64,000 nucleotides of DNA from positions 3,503,001 to 3,567,000 of the forward strand of contig NZ_CP031455.1 in the NCBI RefSeq assembly GCF_003391135.1, given 5' to 3'. Made by a program: the position numbers and the translations under genes. Within the stretch, counting starts at the first letter, position 1. Each line of letters opens with the position of its first letter. Source of the DNA: Streptoverticillium olivoreticuli subsp. olivoreticuli (GTDB lineage: Bacteria > Actinomycetota > Actinomycetes > Streptomycetales > Streptomycetaceae). The notes beneath the pieces are model-generated. The model ran no database searches, was not told the origin of the DNA, and saw only the letters and a list, made by a program, of their open reading frames with translations. This document shows positions 25,226 to 33,585 of the stretch, one piece after another.

Positions 25226-26731
25226 ATGCCCGAGAACGTGTACCAGGAAGTGTCGAAGGTCGTGGACGAGGAGGTGGCGAAGCTCATGGACCGCACCAGC
25301 CGCGAGGTGGACCGCGTCGTGAACCGCGCACTGGGCGTGGCCGCCCCCAAGGGCTTCGACACCGCCCACTGGCAGGCCCGGCTCGACGAGCTCCTCGCCG
25401 CCCACCGCATCCCCGGCGCCGTGCTGGCCGTCCTGGCCGACGGGGAGATCCACGAGCTGGCGAGCGGCATCCTGCACACGCGGACCGGCGTCGAGGCGAC
25501 CACCGACTCGGTGTTCCAGATCGGCTCGATCAGCAAGGGCTACACCGCGGCCCTCGCGGTGCTGCTCGCGGACGCCGGGAAGTTCGACCTGGACGCGCCC
25601 GTCGTGGACGTCCTGCCGGACTTCGCCGTCGCCGACGCGGAGGCGTCCCGTACGGTCACGCCGCGCCAGCTGCTCAACCACACCAGCGGCATCGAGGGCG
25701 ACTTCGCCCATGACAGCGGCCGCGGCGACGACTGCCTGGCCCGCTACGTCGAGGCCGCGCGGAACATCGGGATGACCAACCCGCCCGGCGCCACCATGTC
25801 CTACTCCGGCACCGCCTACAACATCCTCGGCCGGATCGTCGAGGTCGTCACCGGCAAGACCTGGGACGAGGCGCTCAAGGAGCTGCTCCTCACCCCGCTC
25901 GGGCTCGACCGCACGATGACCCTGCCCGAGGAAGTGCTGCGCTTCCGGGCCGCGATGGGACACATGGGCGACCCCGGCGAGGACCCGGTCCCCACCCCGA
26001 TGTGGAACATGCTGCCCCGTTCCGCCGGCCCCTACGGCGGGATCAGCGCCACCGCCGCCGACGTCGTCCGCTTCGCCCGGATGTTCGTCGACGGCGGCAC
26101 GGCGGCGGACGGCACCCAAGTGCTCTCCCCCGCGGCCGTGGAGGCCATGCTGAACCGCGAGGTCGAGATGCCCGACCAGTGGTTCCTCGGCGCCCACTGG
26201 GGCCTGGGCTGGGGCCTGTTCGAGTGGGACGGCGCGCGCGGCTTCGGCCACGACGGCAGCACATTCGGGCAGCTCGCCTATCTGCGCGCCATCCCCGAGA
26301 AGGGCCTCGCCATCGCCCTCCTGACCAACGGCGGCGGCGCCGCGCCCAAGGTCTACGAGACGCTCTGCCGCGAACTGACCGCCGAGCTCGCCGGGGTGAC
26401 CATGCCCGCGTTCGGGCCGCCCGAGCAGCCGCCCACCGTGCGGACGGAGCCGTTCACCGGCGCGTACCGGCGCGAGGGCTTCCTCATGACCATCACCGAC
26501 CGCCCCTCCGACGAGGGCGTCCTCCAGCTGACGTACGAAGGCGCCGACGGTCTGGCGGGCACCTTCGACCCCCTCGTCTGGCACCTGACCCCGGTCTCGG
26601 CCACCCCGGCGAAGACGGTCTTCGCGGGCCGCCGCAACGCGAAGGACGGCTGGATCCCGGTGGTCTTCTACGCGCTGGCCGACGGCAGCCGCTACGTCCA
26701 CTTCGGCGTTCGGGCCACGGCGAAGTCCTGA
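25226..26731 (+). CDS. Serine hydrolase, beta-lactamase class C family, with C-terminal extension
   Basis: A 501-residue enzyme. A helical N-terminal segment (YQEVSKVVDEEVAKLMDR...) precedes the catalytic domain. Motifs: SxxK in GSISKGYTAAL (about residue 98), YxN-like MSYSGTAYNIL (about 193) and HxG as GHDGSTFGQL (about 343). A 110-residue beta-rich C-terminal domain follows, as in EstB or D-aminopeptidase-like relatives. No signal peptide. It has its own GGGGGAG ribosome site and sits 66 nt after the rhomboid-like gene, so co-transcription is possible. Confidence 0.9.
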   Translation: MPENVYQEVSKVVDEEVAKLMDRTSREVDRVVNRALGVAAPKGFDTAHWQARLDELLAAHRIPGAVLAVLADGEIHELASGILHTRTGVEATTDSVFQIGSISKGYTAALAVLLADAGKFDLDAPVVDVLPDFAVADAEASRTVTPRQLLNHTSGIEGDFAHDSGRGDDCLARYVEAARNIGMTNPPGATMSYSGTAYNILGRIVEVVTGKTWDEALKELLLTPLGLDRTMTLPEEVLRFRAAMGHMGDPGEDPVPTPMWNMLPRSAGPYGGISATAADVVRFARMFVDGGTAADGTQVLSPAAVEAMLNREVEMPDQWFLGAHWGLGWGLFEWDGARGFGHDGSTFGQLAYLRAIPEKGLAIALLTNGGGAAPKVYETLCRELTAELAGVTMPAFGPPEQPPTVRTEPFTGAYRREGFLMTITDRPSDEGVLQLTYEGADGLAGTFDPLVWHLTPVSATPAKTVFAGRRNAKDGWIPVVFYALADGSRYVHFGVRATAKS

Positions 26732-26760
26732 TCCGCGACCGGGGATACCCCCGGACCCCG

Positions 26761-26801
26761 GAGCGGCTGCGCCGCTCGACCTCAAACGCCGGACGGACTG
26801 G
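26761..26801. repeat. Dispersed hairpin repeat module
   Basis: Stem GAGCGGC-TGC-GCCGCTC (26761-26777) is followed by CTCAAACGCCGGACGGACTGG. The same pair of modules recurs in the same order at 45672-45714 and, inverted, at 46463-46510. It lies in a 147-bp gap between convergent genes, with more G/C hairpins to 26850. Confidence 0.75.
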
Positions 26802-26878
26802 ATCCCCTGGGGGGCCGGGGGTCTCCCCCGGTTTCGGGAAGGGACGAGAACCGCGCTGCTGCAATGATCATCCGGCCA

Positions 26879-28153
26879 TCATGGCCGAATCGCGCCGCCC
26901 GCGGCCACCGCGATCACGGACCGGGTCTGCGCGATGATCGCGAGCCGGTTCCGTACGAATTCGGGGTCGCTGACCCGCCCGTTCGCCGGGTCGGTGTTGC
27001 CCGCGCCGAACTCCAGCACCGGCGTGTGCAGATGACCGCCCGGCACCCGCAGCCGTACCGCGTCGCGGAGCAGCGTCGCGCGGTAGGCGATCTCGTTGGA
27101 GAGGTAGTCGCCCCCGCCGCCCTCGCGGGCCGTGGACCCGGGCGTCGGCCCGTCCGGCCGTACGACGGGGGCCGTGCCGCCTGCCGGGATCTCGGTGACG
27201 GCGGTGTGGTCGTACACCGGGTACGGCCCGGTCCGCGCCGCCGTGATCGCGGCGTACGGCAGGGTCGTCGACGTCCACTGCGGCTGCGGGCGCACGGTGG
27301 GGACGCCGGGCGGTACGGGCACGGTCTCCGTACGGGAGACACCGGCGTTGTCGGGGTGGCCGCCGCGCCACGCGCCGTTGCTGCGCTCGACGTCGAAGCG
27401 GCCCGGCCGGCCCTGGCTGATGGTGGTGAAGAGGTCCACGCGGCGCGGACCGGGCCGGAAGTACGGCAGCAGCGTCCGCTCGACCGTGCCGTCCGCGAAG
27501 TCCGCCCAGCGCACCGGGAAGACGACCGCCTCGACGCGCGCCGGGCCGTCGGCGGTCCGGATCGTCGTGCCGTCGAGGGCGAGCGCCGCCGCGCCGGAGG
27601 GGTTGGAGCGCCGTGCGTCGGCGTCCAGTTGGAACGGGTCGAAGCCGGTGATCAGTACGCGCTTCACGCCGGGCCCCGGCGGCAGGTCGATCGAGTCCTG
27701 GCCGCGCGAGGACCGTTCCACCTTTTCGATCAGCTCCGTGCGCTGCTTTCCGGACAGTGGGAAGGCAGGCTTCCATTCCCGGAGCGTCCGCGTCATGCCC
27801 AGCCGCGCCCAGTACAGCGGCCGGTCGTCGTCCCGGCTCAGCCCGCCCCCGGCCGGGCCCCGCCCCTGCGCCCGGTCCACGGCGCGCCGCCACAGCCGCC
27901 GCCCGTCGCGTACGGCCACGCGCTCGGCCTGCGCGGGCGTACGGGCGGCCGTCAGGTCGCGGCCGAAACCGGGTGCCACATCGGCGAACCCGCCGAGCCG
28001 CAGGATCTCCTGCGGCACGGGACCGGGGAGCCGCCGCTCCTCGGCCGTGACCTGAGGGGCGGCAGCGGGGGCCGCGAGGGCGGGGAACGGGGTCGCCGCG
28101 CAGACCAGCAGCGCGGCTCCCAGGGACATCAGGACTTTCCCATTGGGTCTCAT
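26879..28153 (-). CDS. Exported pyroglutamyl-peptidase I-like protein (C15 fold) with Ser in place of the catalytic Cys
   Basis: A 424-residue protein with a signal peptide (MRPNGKVLMSLGAALLVCAA, cleavage near ALAAPA). The C15 landmarks are visible: VLITGFDPFQLD with NPSG downstream, an acidic residue region in FTTISQGRPGRFDVER, and HLHTPVLEF in the position of the catalytic His. The segment GDYLSNEIAYR aligns with the family motif YxCN, with Ser where the nucleophile Cys is expected. The protein is also twice the usual length (about 215) and exported. It is therefore either a Ser-dependent variant or an inactive binder. Confidence 0.7.
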   Translation of the reverse strand: MRPNGKVLMSLGAALLVCAATPFPALAAPAAAPQVTAEERRLPGPVPQEILRLGGFADVAPGFGRDLTAARTPAQAERVAVRDGRRLWRRAVDRAQGRGPAGGGLSRDDDRPLYWARLGMTRTLREWKPAFPLSGKQRTELIEKVERSSRGQDSIDLPPGPGVKRVLITGFDPFQLDADARRSNPSGAAALALDGTTIRTADGPARVEAVVFPVRWADFADGTVERTLLPYFRPGPRRVDLFTTISQGRPGRFDVERSNGAWRGGHPDNAGVSRTETVPVPPGVPTVRPQPQWTSTTLPYAAITAARTGPYPVYDHTAVTEIPAGGTAPVVRPDGPTPGSTAREGGGGDYLSNEIAYRATLLRDAVRLRVPGGHLHTPVLEFGAGNTDPANGRVSDPEFVRNRLAIIAQTRSVIAVAAGGAIRP

Positions 28154-28242
28154 GGGCCAGAACACAACCACTGCGCGGGCATGGGCGGTAGTGGGGAGAC
28201 AACTGGCCACACCTACCGGCGATTTCAGGCCACAATTGACGG

Positions 28243-29013
28243 ATGCGAATAGCCGAGTACGTCGCCGTGCCGCCGCTCTTCGATACGGGCAGCGGCCAAG
28301 GAGTCCGTCAGTTCGTGGAGCTGGGCATCGCCCTGCTCCTCTCCTCCCTCGTCGGGCTGGAACGCGAGTTGCAGCAGAAAAGCGCCGGGCTGCGCACCCA
28401 CACCCTCGTCGGCGTGGGCAGCGCGCTGTTCATGGAGGTCTCGATCCACGGCTTCAACGCCGTGGCCGGGGTCCCCGGCGTCGGCCTCGACCCGTCCCGC
28501 GTCGCCGCGCAGATCGTCTCCGGCATCGGCTTCATCGGCGGCGGCCTCATCTTCGTCCGCCGCGACGCCGTACGCGGCCTCACCACCGCGGCCACCATCT
28601 GGCTGACCTGCGCCGTCGGCATGGCCTGCGGCGGCGGGCTCCCACTGCTCGGCGTCGCCGCGACCGTCGTGCACTTCCTCGTCGTCCGCGGCTTCCCGGT
28701 GATGACGAAGCGGATGTCGGTCGCCCCCGACGTCGGCCCGGTCGAGCTCCGCCTCTCCTACCGCACGCGCCGCGGCCTGCTGGGCCGCGTCCTGGAGCTG
28801 TGCACCAAGCGCGGCTTCCGCGTCACCGACGTCCACGTCGAGGCGGAGGCCGAGGACCGCGGCGACCACCGCGAACGCGGCAAGATCAAGGAGGCCGGCG
28901 TCGTCCTGAGCCTGGAGGGCAAGGGCTCCGCGCTCCCCCTGGTAGAGGAACTGACCCACTGGGAAGGCGTCCTGGGCGTGGGCCTGCGCTCCCACCCCGA
29001 CAGCACGGAATAA
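28243..29013 (+). CDS. MgtC/SapB family membrane protein
   Basis: A 256-residue inner-membrane protein. The MgtC domain is clear: LLSSLVGLERELQQKSAGLRTHTLVGVGSALFM (in pieces: GLERE, GLRTHTLV), SGIGFIGGGLIF, GLTTAATIWLTCAVGMA. A soluble C-terminal ACT-like domain of about 85 residues follows (VELRLSYRTRRGLLGRVLE). Relatives are linked to Mg limitation and acid or ATP homeostasis. It has a strong terminator and stands alone. Confidence 0.92.
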   Translation: MRIAEYVAVPPLFDTGSGQGVRQFVELGIALLLSSLVGLERELQQKSAGLRTHTLVGVGSALFMEVSIHGFNAVAGVPGVGLDPSRVAAQIVSGIGFIGGGLIFVRRDAVRGLTTAATIWLTCAVGMACGGGLPLLGVAATVVHFLVVRGFPVMTKRMSVAPDVGPVELRLSYRTRRGLLGRVLELCTKRGFRVTDVHVEAEAEDRGDHRERGKIKEAGVVLSLEGKGSALPLVEELTHWEGVLGVGLRSHPDSTE

Positions 29014-29019
29014 GCCGTA

Positions 29020-29046
29020 CGCGCCCGTCCCGGCGGGGCGGGCGCG
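29020..29046. terminator. Hairpin terminator after mgtC-like gene
   Basis: CGCGCCCGTCCC, 3-nt loop, GGGGCGGGCGCG: a 12-bp stem with one G:T-type mismatch, between convergent genes. Confidence 0.75.
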
Positions 29047-29051
29047 ACGCC

Positions 29052-29555
29052 TCAGCAGAGCCGCTGCGCGTAGGAAGCGGCCCCGGCGCGCGGGATGTCG
29101 GCCCACACACGCGTACCCTCACTGGTCTCCCCCGGCTCCGAGAGCCCCCACGTCCCCTCGCACTCGCGCACGACACAGCCGAGGAGCAGCAGCAGTCGCG
29201 TGCGGTGGGACACACAGGTCTTGGTGTCGTCGGGGTCGTGGTGCGTGCGGGGGTGGGGGTCCCAGACGATGGTACGGAGGCTGTCGTCGCGCCAACGGAG
29301 CGAGATGTAGAGGGACTGACTCGGGGCGAAGTGCGCTGCGGCGGCGGTGAGTTCACCGACGATCTGCAGCGCGGGAACCTCGATGTCCTTGAGCCCGTGG
29401 GCTCGCAGTGACGTACGGGCGTTGTCGCGCGCGATCCCGACGGCTTCGGGCTCACCGGGGACGGTGAAGCTGTACGCGAGCTTTTCGTGTGGCAGTGGGG
29501 GGTGCGCCGCCTTGGGGGCGGGCTGGAGGATGAGGGGGCAGAGGCCGATGGGCAT
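29052..29555 (-). CDS. ATP-binding protein, anti-sigma-factor-type HATPase
   Basis: A 167-residue GHKL ATPase fold related to SpoIIAB/RsbW-like proteins that pair with XRE-DUF5753 regulators in Streptomyces. Visible: the opening FTVPGEPEAVGIARDNARTSL, then VPALQIVGELTAAAAHFA (N-box position with E-L-x-x-A-A) and RLLLLLGCVVRECEG. The N-box Asn is not obvious, so ATP binding may be degenerate. It is divergent from the regulator at 29752, the usual partner arrangement. Start ATG 29555; a longer frame exists but lacks support. Confidence 0.75.
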   Translation of the reverse strand: MPIGLCPLILQPAPKAAHPPLPHEKLAYSFTVPGEPEAVGIARDNARTSLRAHGLKDIEVPALQIVGELTAAAAHFAPSQSLYISLRWRDDSLRTIVWDPHPRTHHDPDDTKTCVSHRTRLLLLLGCVVRECEGTWGLSEPGETSEGTRVWADIPRAGAASYAQRLC

Positions 29556-29665
29556 GCGGCGGCTCCGGGGGTGGGGTGTTTGGGTGTTGGGCAGCGCGCG
29601 CTTCCGGCTGAATGCCGTGCGCCAGTGGTGCGCTACCGAAGCTAGCGAGCAACGTGACACGAGTA

Positions 29666-29697
29666 CCACCTTCTCGGTGGGCATTGCCTCTATAGAG
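29666..29697. promoter_or_regulatory. Candidate operators between ATPase and XRE regulator genes
   Basis: CCACC-TTCTC-GGTGG (29666-29680) and the perfect palindrome CTCTATAGAG (29688-29697) are adjacent dyads in the 196-bp divergent gap. Either could bind the XRE regulator; the second also resembles a TATAGA -10. Confidence 0.4.
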
Positions 29698-29751
29698 TGA
29701 AGAGCGGCCGCATGTGTACGGCACCCCACTCGGACGCTGTAGGAAGAGTGC

Positions 29752-30603
29752 ATGCCACCCAGGACCATGCCGACCGAACGACAGAAGCGGCTGGGCGCCG
29801 AACTGCGCAAGATGCGTACGGCTGCCGGAGCTTCGACGGACTACGCCGCCAGACTGCTCGGTATCGACCGCACCAAGATCTCCAACATCGAGTCCGGCGT
29901 GCGCGTGATCGCACCTGATCGTCTTCGCACGCTTGCCTGCAACTACGCATGCACCGACGAGGAATACCTCAGCGCGCTGGAAGTCATGGCCACAGAGCGC
30001 CACCGTGGTTGGTGGGAGGACTTTCGGGGCACCTTGCCCCCGGGGCTCCTGGACATCGCGGAGCTGGAGTGGCACGCGACCCGAGTGCGCACCTCACAGG
30101 TGACACACCTCCCCGGGCTGCTCCAGACCGAGGAGTACGCCCGGTCGATCTTCGGGGCAGTTCTCCCACCGATGCCAAGACTGGAGGTCGAGCTCCGCGT
30201 GGCACACCGGATGCAACGACAGCAAGTCCTGGAAGGAGACAAGTCGCTGGACTACTTGGGGTACGTCCACGAGGCGGCGCTACGGATGCAGTTCGGAGGC
30301 CGCAAGGTCACCCGCGACCAGCTGAACCACCTGCTGCTCATGTCCGAGCGGGAAAACGTCGCGCTCCACGTGCTGCCCGTCGAAACGGGAGCGTTCCCCG
30401 GCGCGGGACACGCGATGCTGTACGCCGAGGGTCCCGTACCACAACTTGATGCCGTACAGCTCGATTTGGCGGGTGGCCCGTCCTTCCTGCACGCGGATTC
30501 ACAGCTCGCGCGATATCGCGTACACCTGGACTGGATGGAGCACGCCGCTCTGGACCCCGTGCGATCACGTGACTTCATTCGCACCGTCACTCACGATCTC
30601 TGA
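29752..30603 (+). CDS. XRE-family regulator with DUF5753 domain (WhiJ-like)
   Basis: A 283-residue DNA-binding protein. The N-terminal helix-turn-helix is RLGAELRKMRTAAGASTDYA, then ARLLGIDRTKISNIESGVR. The remaining 200 residues are the DUF5753 putative ligand/partner domain (VTHLPGLLQTEEYARSIF; VALHVLPVETGAFPG; LDWMEHAALDPVRSRDFI). Such proteins form modules with a DUF397 protein (the next gene, overlapping by TGATG) and an ATPase (divergent). WhiJ and related proteins of this kind affect development and antibiotic production in Streptomyces. Confidence 0.93.
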   Translation: MPPRTMPTERQKRLGAELRKMRTAAGASTDYAARLLGIDRTKISNIESGVRVIAPDRLRTLACNYACTDEEYLSALEVMATERHRGWWEDFRGTLPPGLLDIAELEWHATRVRTSQVTHLPGLLQTEEYARSIFGAVLPPMPRLEVELRVAHRMQRQQVLEGDKSLDYLGYVHEAALRMQFGGRKVTRDQLNHLLLMSERENVALHVLPVETGAFPGAGHAMLYAEGPVPQLDAVQLDLAGGPSFLHADSQLARYRVHLDWMEHAALDPVRSRDFIRTVTHDL

Positions 30604-30806
30604 TGAAGGTAACGATGGACCACATAGCCTGGGAAGAGCCGTTCTGCGGAGACGGAAACAACTGCTTCCGAATAGGTATCGACGGCGTCGGCAACGCGTA
30701 CATCGCCATCAACGGCGCCGAGGACCACTACCTCACAGACACCCGCGAAGCGCTCCGCACGCTCATCCGCGACATCAAGGCCGGCAAGGCCGATCACCTG
30801 CTGTAG
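30603..30806 (+). CDS. DUF397-type small protein
   Basis: A 67-residue protein whose ATG overlaps the stop of the XRE regulator. The pattern W-x(n)-NCFRIGID-x-VGNAYI, followed by LRTLIRDIKAGK, is a divergent form of DUF397 (usual NCVEVA ... VRDSK). DUF397 proteins are the standard partners of DUF5753 regulators and probably antagonise them. Confidence 0.8.
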   Translation: MKVTMDHIAWEEPFCGDGNNCFRIGIDGVGNAYIAINGAEDHYLTDTREALRTLIRDIKAGKADHLL

Positions 30807-30845
30807 GCCGTACCAAGATCGCGCACCCCACTAAAGTGCCCATCG

Positions 30846-30877
30846 AGGGTGCCCGGCTCGCGGTGGGTGGGCACCCT
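30846..30877 (+). terminator. Hairpin terminator 1 after DUF397 gene
   Basis: AGGGTGCCC, 14-nt loop, GGGCACCCT. Confidence 0.6.
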
Positions 30878-30899
30878 AACCCCGAACCGATGCTGCACA

Positions 30900-30927
30900 A
30901 GCCCCCACTTCAGCCGAGGTGGGGGCT
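30900..30927. terminator. Hairpin terminator 2
   Basis: AGCCCCCAC, 10-nt loop, GTGGGGGCT followed by CATT, between convergent genes; the second of a tandem terminator pair. Confidence 0.7.
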
Positions 30928-30959
30928 CATTCACACCCCGAGCGCGGGGCGTACCAAGG

Positions 30960-31415
30960 TCAGGACTCGGCTGGCCAGAACTGGAACAGCCAGCGCTCCA
31001 CGCCATGGACGGGCCCAACGTCAGTGGTTTGGCGAAGAACCTCATCACGGCCAGTCGCTGCGACACGCACCCGCCAGAGGCCAGGCTCACCCAAGGTGAT
31101 GACGTCCGGGGCGCGCTCCATACTCCAGACCGCGAGCTCGCCGCTGACCGATTCGAGCGTCGCCTCGGCCACCTCATCCCACGCTTGAGGTTTCAGCTCC
31201 GCTTCCGCGTCCCAGACCTCTACCTTCACAGATGCCCTGTGAGTGTGGCCGGCACTGCCCAAGTCGAGCCGCATCGGGAACGCCTTGAGGAAGACACCGC
31301 CTTCAGCCCCATCCGGATACGGAATGGGGACCCGCGTATCGTAAGACTCCTGAATGCAGAAGTTGTTATAGGTCACCATGACGTCGAGCTCTTGTTCGCG
31401 CTGCAAGTTCCCCAT
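30960..31415 (-). CDS. Hypothetical protein, probably all-beta
   Basis: A 151-residue protein I do not recognise. It alternates hydrophobic strands (ELDVMVTYNNFCIQE, GVFLKAFPMRLDLG, ASVKVEVWDAEAE, ELAVWSMERAPDVI, GLWRVRVAATGRDEV) and ends QFWPAES, so a beta-sandwich is likely. No signal peptide. The ATG at 31415 is chosen (AGAGGA close upstream); GTG 31451 is possible. It lies in the accessory regulator island and may be cargo of that island. Confidence 0.6.
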   Translation of the reverse strand: MGNLQREQELDVMVTYNNFCIQESYDTRVPIPYPDGAEGGVFLKAFPMRLDLGSAGHTHRASVKVEVWDAEAELKPQAWDEVAEATLESVSGELAVWSMERAPDVITLGEPGLWRVRVAATGRDEVLRQTTDVGPVHGVERWLFQFWPAES

Positions 31416-31486
31416 CTTCCTCTTCTTCGTGACGCTGCCCCGGGTCGGCACGGTCGGCAGCCCAACCGTAGCGGGGCCCGGTCGCC

Positions 31487-31588
31487 TACAGCCGGGAAAT
31501 GCATGACGGCACCCCCGAACCGTTCCAGGAGTATCAACGCATCGCGATCGCCGAGTCAGTGCCCTTCGAGGAGTATGTGACTCGATGA
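31487..31588 (+). pseudogene. C-terminal remnant of a DUF6879 gene
   Basis: The frame reads YSREMHDGTPEPFQEYQRIAIAESVPFEEYVTR (in pieces: GTPEPFQEYQR, IAIAESVPFEEY) and then stop. It matches the C-terminus of the intact gene at 36146-36697 (GDPEPFREAQR, VALAESVPFSEY). There is no start, and a stop lies just upstream in frame (31469), so only about 33 residues of the ancestral gene remain. Confidence 0.75.
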
Positions 31589-31626
31589 ATCGGCCAGCAA
31601 CCTTTCATCGCGTGCGTCCGCGGGTG

Positions 31627-31695
31627 TCAGCGGGAAAATCGGTGATCGCGCCACCGTCTGCGCAGGATGAAGAAAACCACCAGAGCGATCGCCCG
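31627..31695 (-). pseudogene. C-terminal remnant of a small membrane-protein gene
   Basis: The minus frame reads RAIALVVFFILRRRWRDHRF then stop, nearly identical to the C-terminus of the intact gene at 34855-35310 (IALVVFFILRRRWRARRN). At the DNA level 31648-31690 and 34882-34924 agree at 40 of 43 bases by eye. The rest of the gene is missing upstream. Confidence 0.75.
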
Positions 31696-31917
31696 CCGTC
31701 GCGGTAGCCGCCCCGTCCTGGCCCCGGCCGTTCCCGGCGGAGAGATCGGGGCCCTTTCGTCGTTTGGGCCAAGGTCCCAGCCGGCCGGGTGCAGGCCATG
31801 CATCGCAACGGAGTTGGCCCCCTTCAGCCCGTAGGCGCATACGTCCTCTTGCGCTGCTCGGCCGTAGGAGCGATGGTCGTGCAATCGAGCGCAATCGGAT
31901 CGGCACAGGGAGTGGGC

Positions 31918-32181
31918 ATGAGGTTGCGTTTCCTGGGGATCGTCCCGAACACGCCCGGCAACGAGTCTCCGACGGTATGGCTGGACGAGGACAGCGGGGA
32001 TCTGCTGATCCAGTCCTACAAAGCCACTGAGGCGGAAGTGAAGGCGTGCCAGGAGATCGGCTCCATCCCCGGTCACGGGACGGACGTTCCTGACCACGAG
32101 ACGATCATCCGTCTGCCCAAGGTCATGTTGCAGTACATCCCCCAGCCGGACAGCGAGGAGAGCAGTGCCCGCAACACTTGA
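31918..32181 (+). CDS. Small hypothetical protein coupled to DUF6879 gene
   Basis: An 87-residue protein (MRLRFLGIVPNTP ... DSGDLLIQSYKATEAE ... IIRLPKVMLQYIPQ). The ATG at 31918 has GGGAG 5 nt upstream. Its end overlaps the start of the DUF6879 gene (32165), which is then followed by the XRE gene after 3 nt, so the three form one operon. I know of similar proteins next to DUF6879/DUF5753 genes, but no function. Confidence 0.75.
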   Translation: MRLRFLGIVPNTPGNESPTVWLDEDSGDLLIQSYKATEAEVKACQEIGSIPGHGTDVPDHETIIRLPKVMLQYIPQPDSEESSARNT

Positions 32182-32671
32182 GGACGAGTGGTCCGGCGTC
32201 ACCCGGAGCGCTGTCCACCTGGAGATGAGGGACAGCTACATTCGGGACGATCCGGGGTTCATCGCCTGGCAGCAAGGGCGGACCGCCGAAGCGGTGGCCA
32301 AGTACCAGGCGTGGACTGAGCTGATGAAGCAGGCGACAGCACGAGGGGTGGTGGTACGCCGTGCTCGTATCGTGAGCGAACCGCTGTCGGACTATTGCCG
32401 GTTCGAGTACGACGTGACCGGCCCGGTGAACCTCGCTGGTGGCGAACAGGTGCGCTGGCTGCCCCGCCGTCGCGCCTCTGACATTGCCCTGCCCGGTAAC
32501 GACTTCTGGGTGTTCGACGGTGCGCACGGGAAGTTCAATCACTTCACGGGTGAGGGTTCCTCCGCTGGTCCGGAACCCTTTGATGACCCCGGCGTGGTGA
32601 AGCTGTGCGCCGACGCGTTCGAGGCCGTGTGGGAGCGGGCTACTCCGCATGAGGGGTATCGGCCCGTCTGA
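32165..32671 (+). CDS. DUF6879 family protein
   Basis: A 168-residue cytosolic protein with the family landmarks SAVHLEMRDSYIRDDPGFIAW (in pieces: AVHLEMRD, DPGFIAW), VRRARIVSEPLSDYCRFEYD, VRWLPRRRASDIALPGNDFW and ending AFEAVWERATPHEGY. Such proteins are regularly encoded beside XRE-DUF5753 regulators, as here, and may act with them. GTG start with GGAG upstream; it overlaps the preceding gene by 17 nt. Confidence 0.85.
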   Translation: MPATLEDEWSGVTRSAVHLEMRDSYIRDDPGFIAWQQGRTAEAVAKYQAWTELMKQATARGVVVRRARIVSEPLSDYCRFEYDVTGPVNLAGGEQVRWLPRRRASDIALPGNDFWVFDGAHGKFNHFTGEGSSAGPEPFDDPGVVKLCADAFEAVWERATPHEGYRPV

Positions 32672-32674
32672 GTC

Positions 32675-33523
32675 ATGGCAGCTTCGTCATCGTCCAACGT
32701 CCAAGCGGCCCGGCAGGCTCTTGCGGATCGTCTTCGCGAGCTGTGCCGGGACGCCGGGATGGAGGGCAAACAGCTTGCAGCGGCGTGCGGTTGGCACCCT
32801 TCCAAGGTGTCTCGGATCTCGACAGCGAAGACCACCCCGTCCGCCGACGACATTCGGGTGTGGTGTCAGGCTTGCGGTCGCGAGGACCAGACGGACGACC
32901 TGATCGCCTCTCTGCGTGCTGTCGAGGGAATGTGGGTGCAGTGGCACCGCATGGAGCGCACAGGGCTGCGACGCGCCCAGGAGTCCGTTCTTCCGCTGTA
33001 CGAGCGCACCTCTCGTTTCCGCGCCTACTCGCCGAACTTCGTGCCCGGCCTGGTCCAGACGTCCGGGTACACGGAAGACGTTCTGCGCGCCGTCCAGCGA
33101 AGACGGGTTGCCATCGATGATGTGGCCGATGCCGTGGCCGTGCGCATGGACCGCCAACGCGTCCTTCACGAGGGGCAACGGCTCTTCGCGTTCCTGGTCG
33201 AAGAGTCCGTGTTGCGTAACGGCCTGGGCGACGCCGACACGCAGGCTGAACAGCTCGAACATCTGGTCTCTGTCGGCGCACTGCCCAACGTCAGCGTTGG
33301 TGTGATCCCGGCGCGGGTGGGGCGCGCGCGTATGCCCGTAGAGGGCTTCTGGATCTACGACGCGGCACAGGTCAACGTAGAGCTTGTCTCCGGGTACCTG
33401 ACGCTGACGCAGCCCAGCGAGGTGAAGGCATACGCGGACACGTTCGCCATGCTGGCCGACATGGCGGTCTACGGGGCCAAAGCCCGTGGGCTGATCACGG
33501 CGGCTATGAGCAGGCTCCGCTGA
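32675..33523 (+). CDS. XRE-family regulator with DUF5753 domain
   Basis: A 282-residue regulator, second of its kind in the window. The helix-turn-helix is DRLRELCRDAGMEGKQLAAA, then CGWHPSKVSRISTAK. The DUF5753 part includes YSPNFVPGLVQTSGYTEDVL, LPNVSVGVIPARVGRARMP and YADTFAMLADMAVYG. It follows the DUF6879 gene by 3 nt. It probably controls its own operon and local targets. Confidence 0.92.
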   Translation: MAASSSSNVQAARQALADRLRELCRDAGMEGKQLAAACGWHPSKVSRISTAKTTPSADDIRVWCQACGREDQTDDLIASLRAVEGMWVQWHRMERTGLRRAQESVLPLYERTSRFRAYSPNFVPGLVQTSGYTEDVLRAVQRRRVAIDDVADAVAVRMDRQRVLHEGQRLFAFLVEESVLRNGLGDADTQAEQLEHLVSVGALPNVSVGVIPARVGRARMPVEGFWIYDAAQVNVELVSGYLTLTQPSEVKAYADTFAMLADMAVYGAKARGLITAAMSRLR

Positions 33524-33585
33524 TTGGCGTGCAATTCCGTGGAATCGGATATCTGCCGACGTTCCACAGTCCCTAACGTCTCCTC

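Noticed and set aside
26868..28235. Two other long minus frames over the C15-like gene
   Set aside because: Arg/Pro-rich shadow translations; only the 26879-28153 frame has a signal peptide and family motifs.
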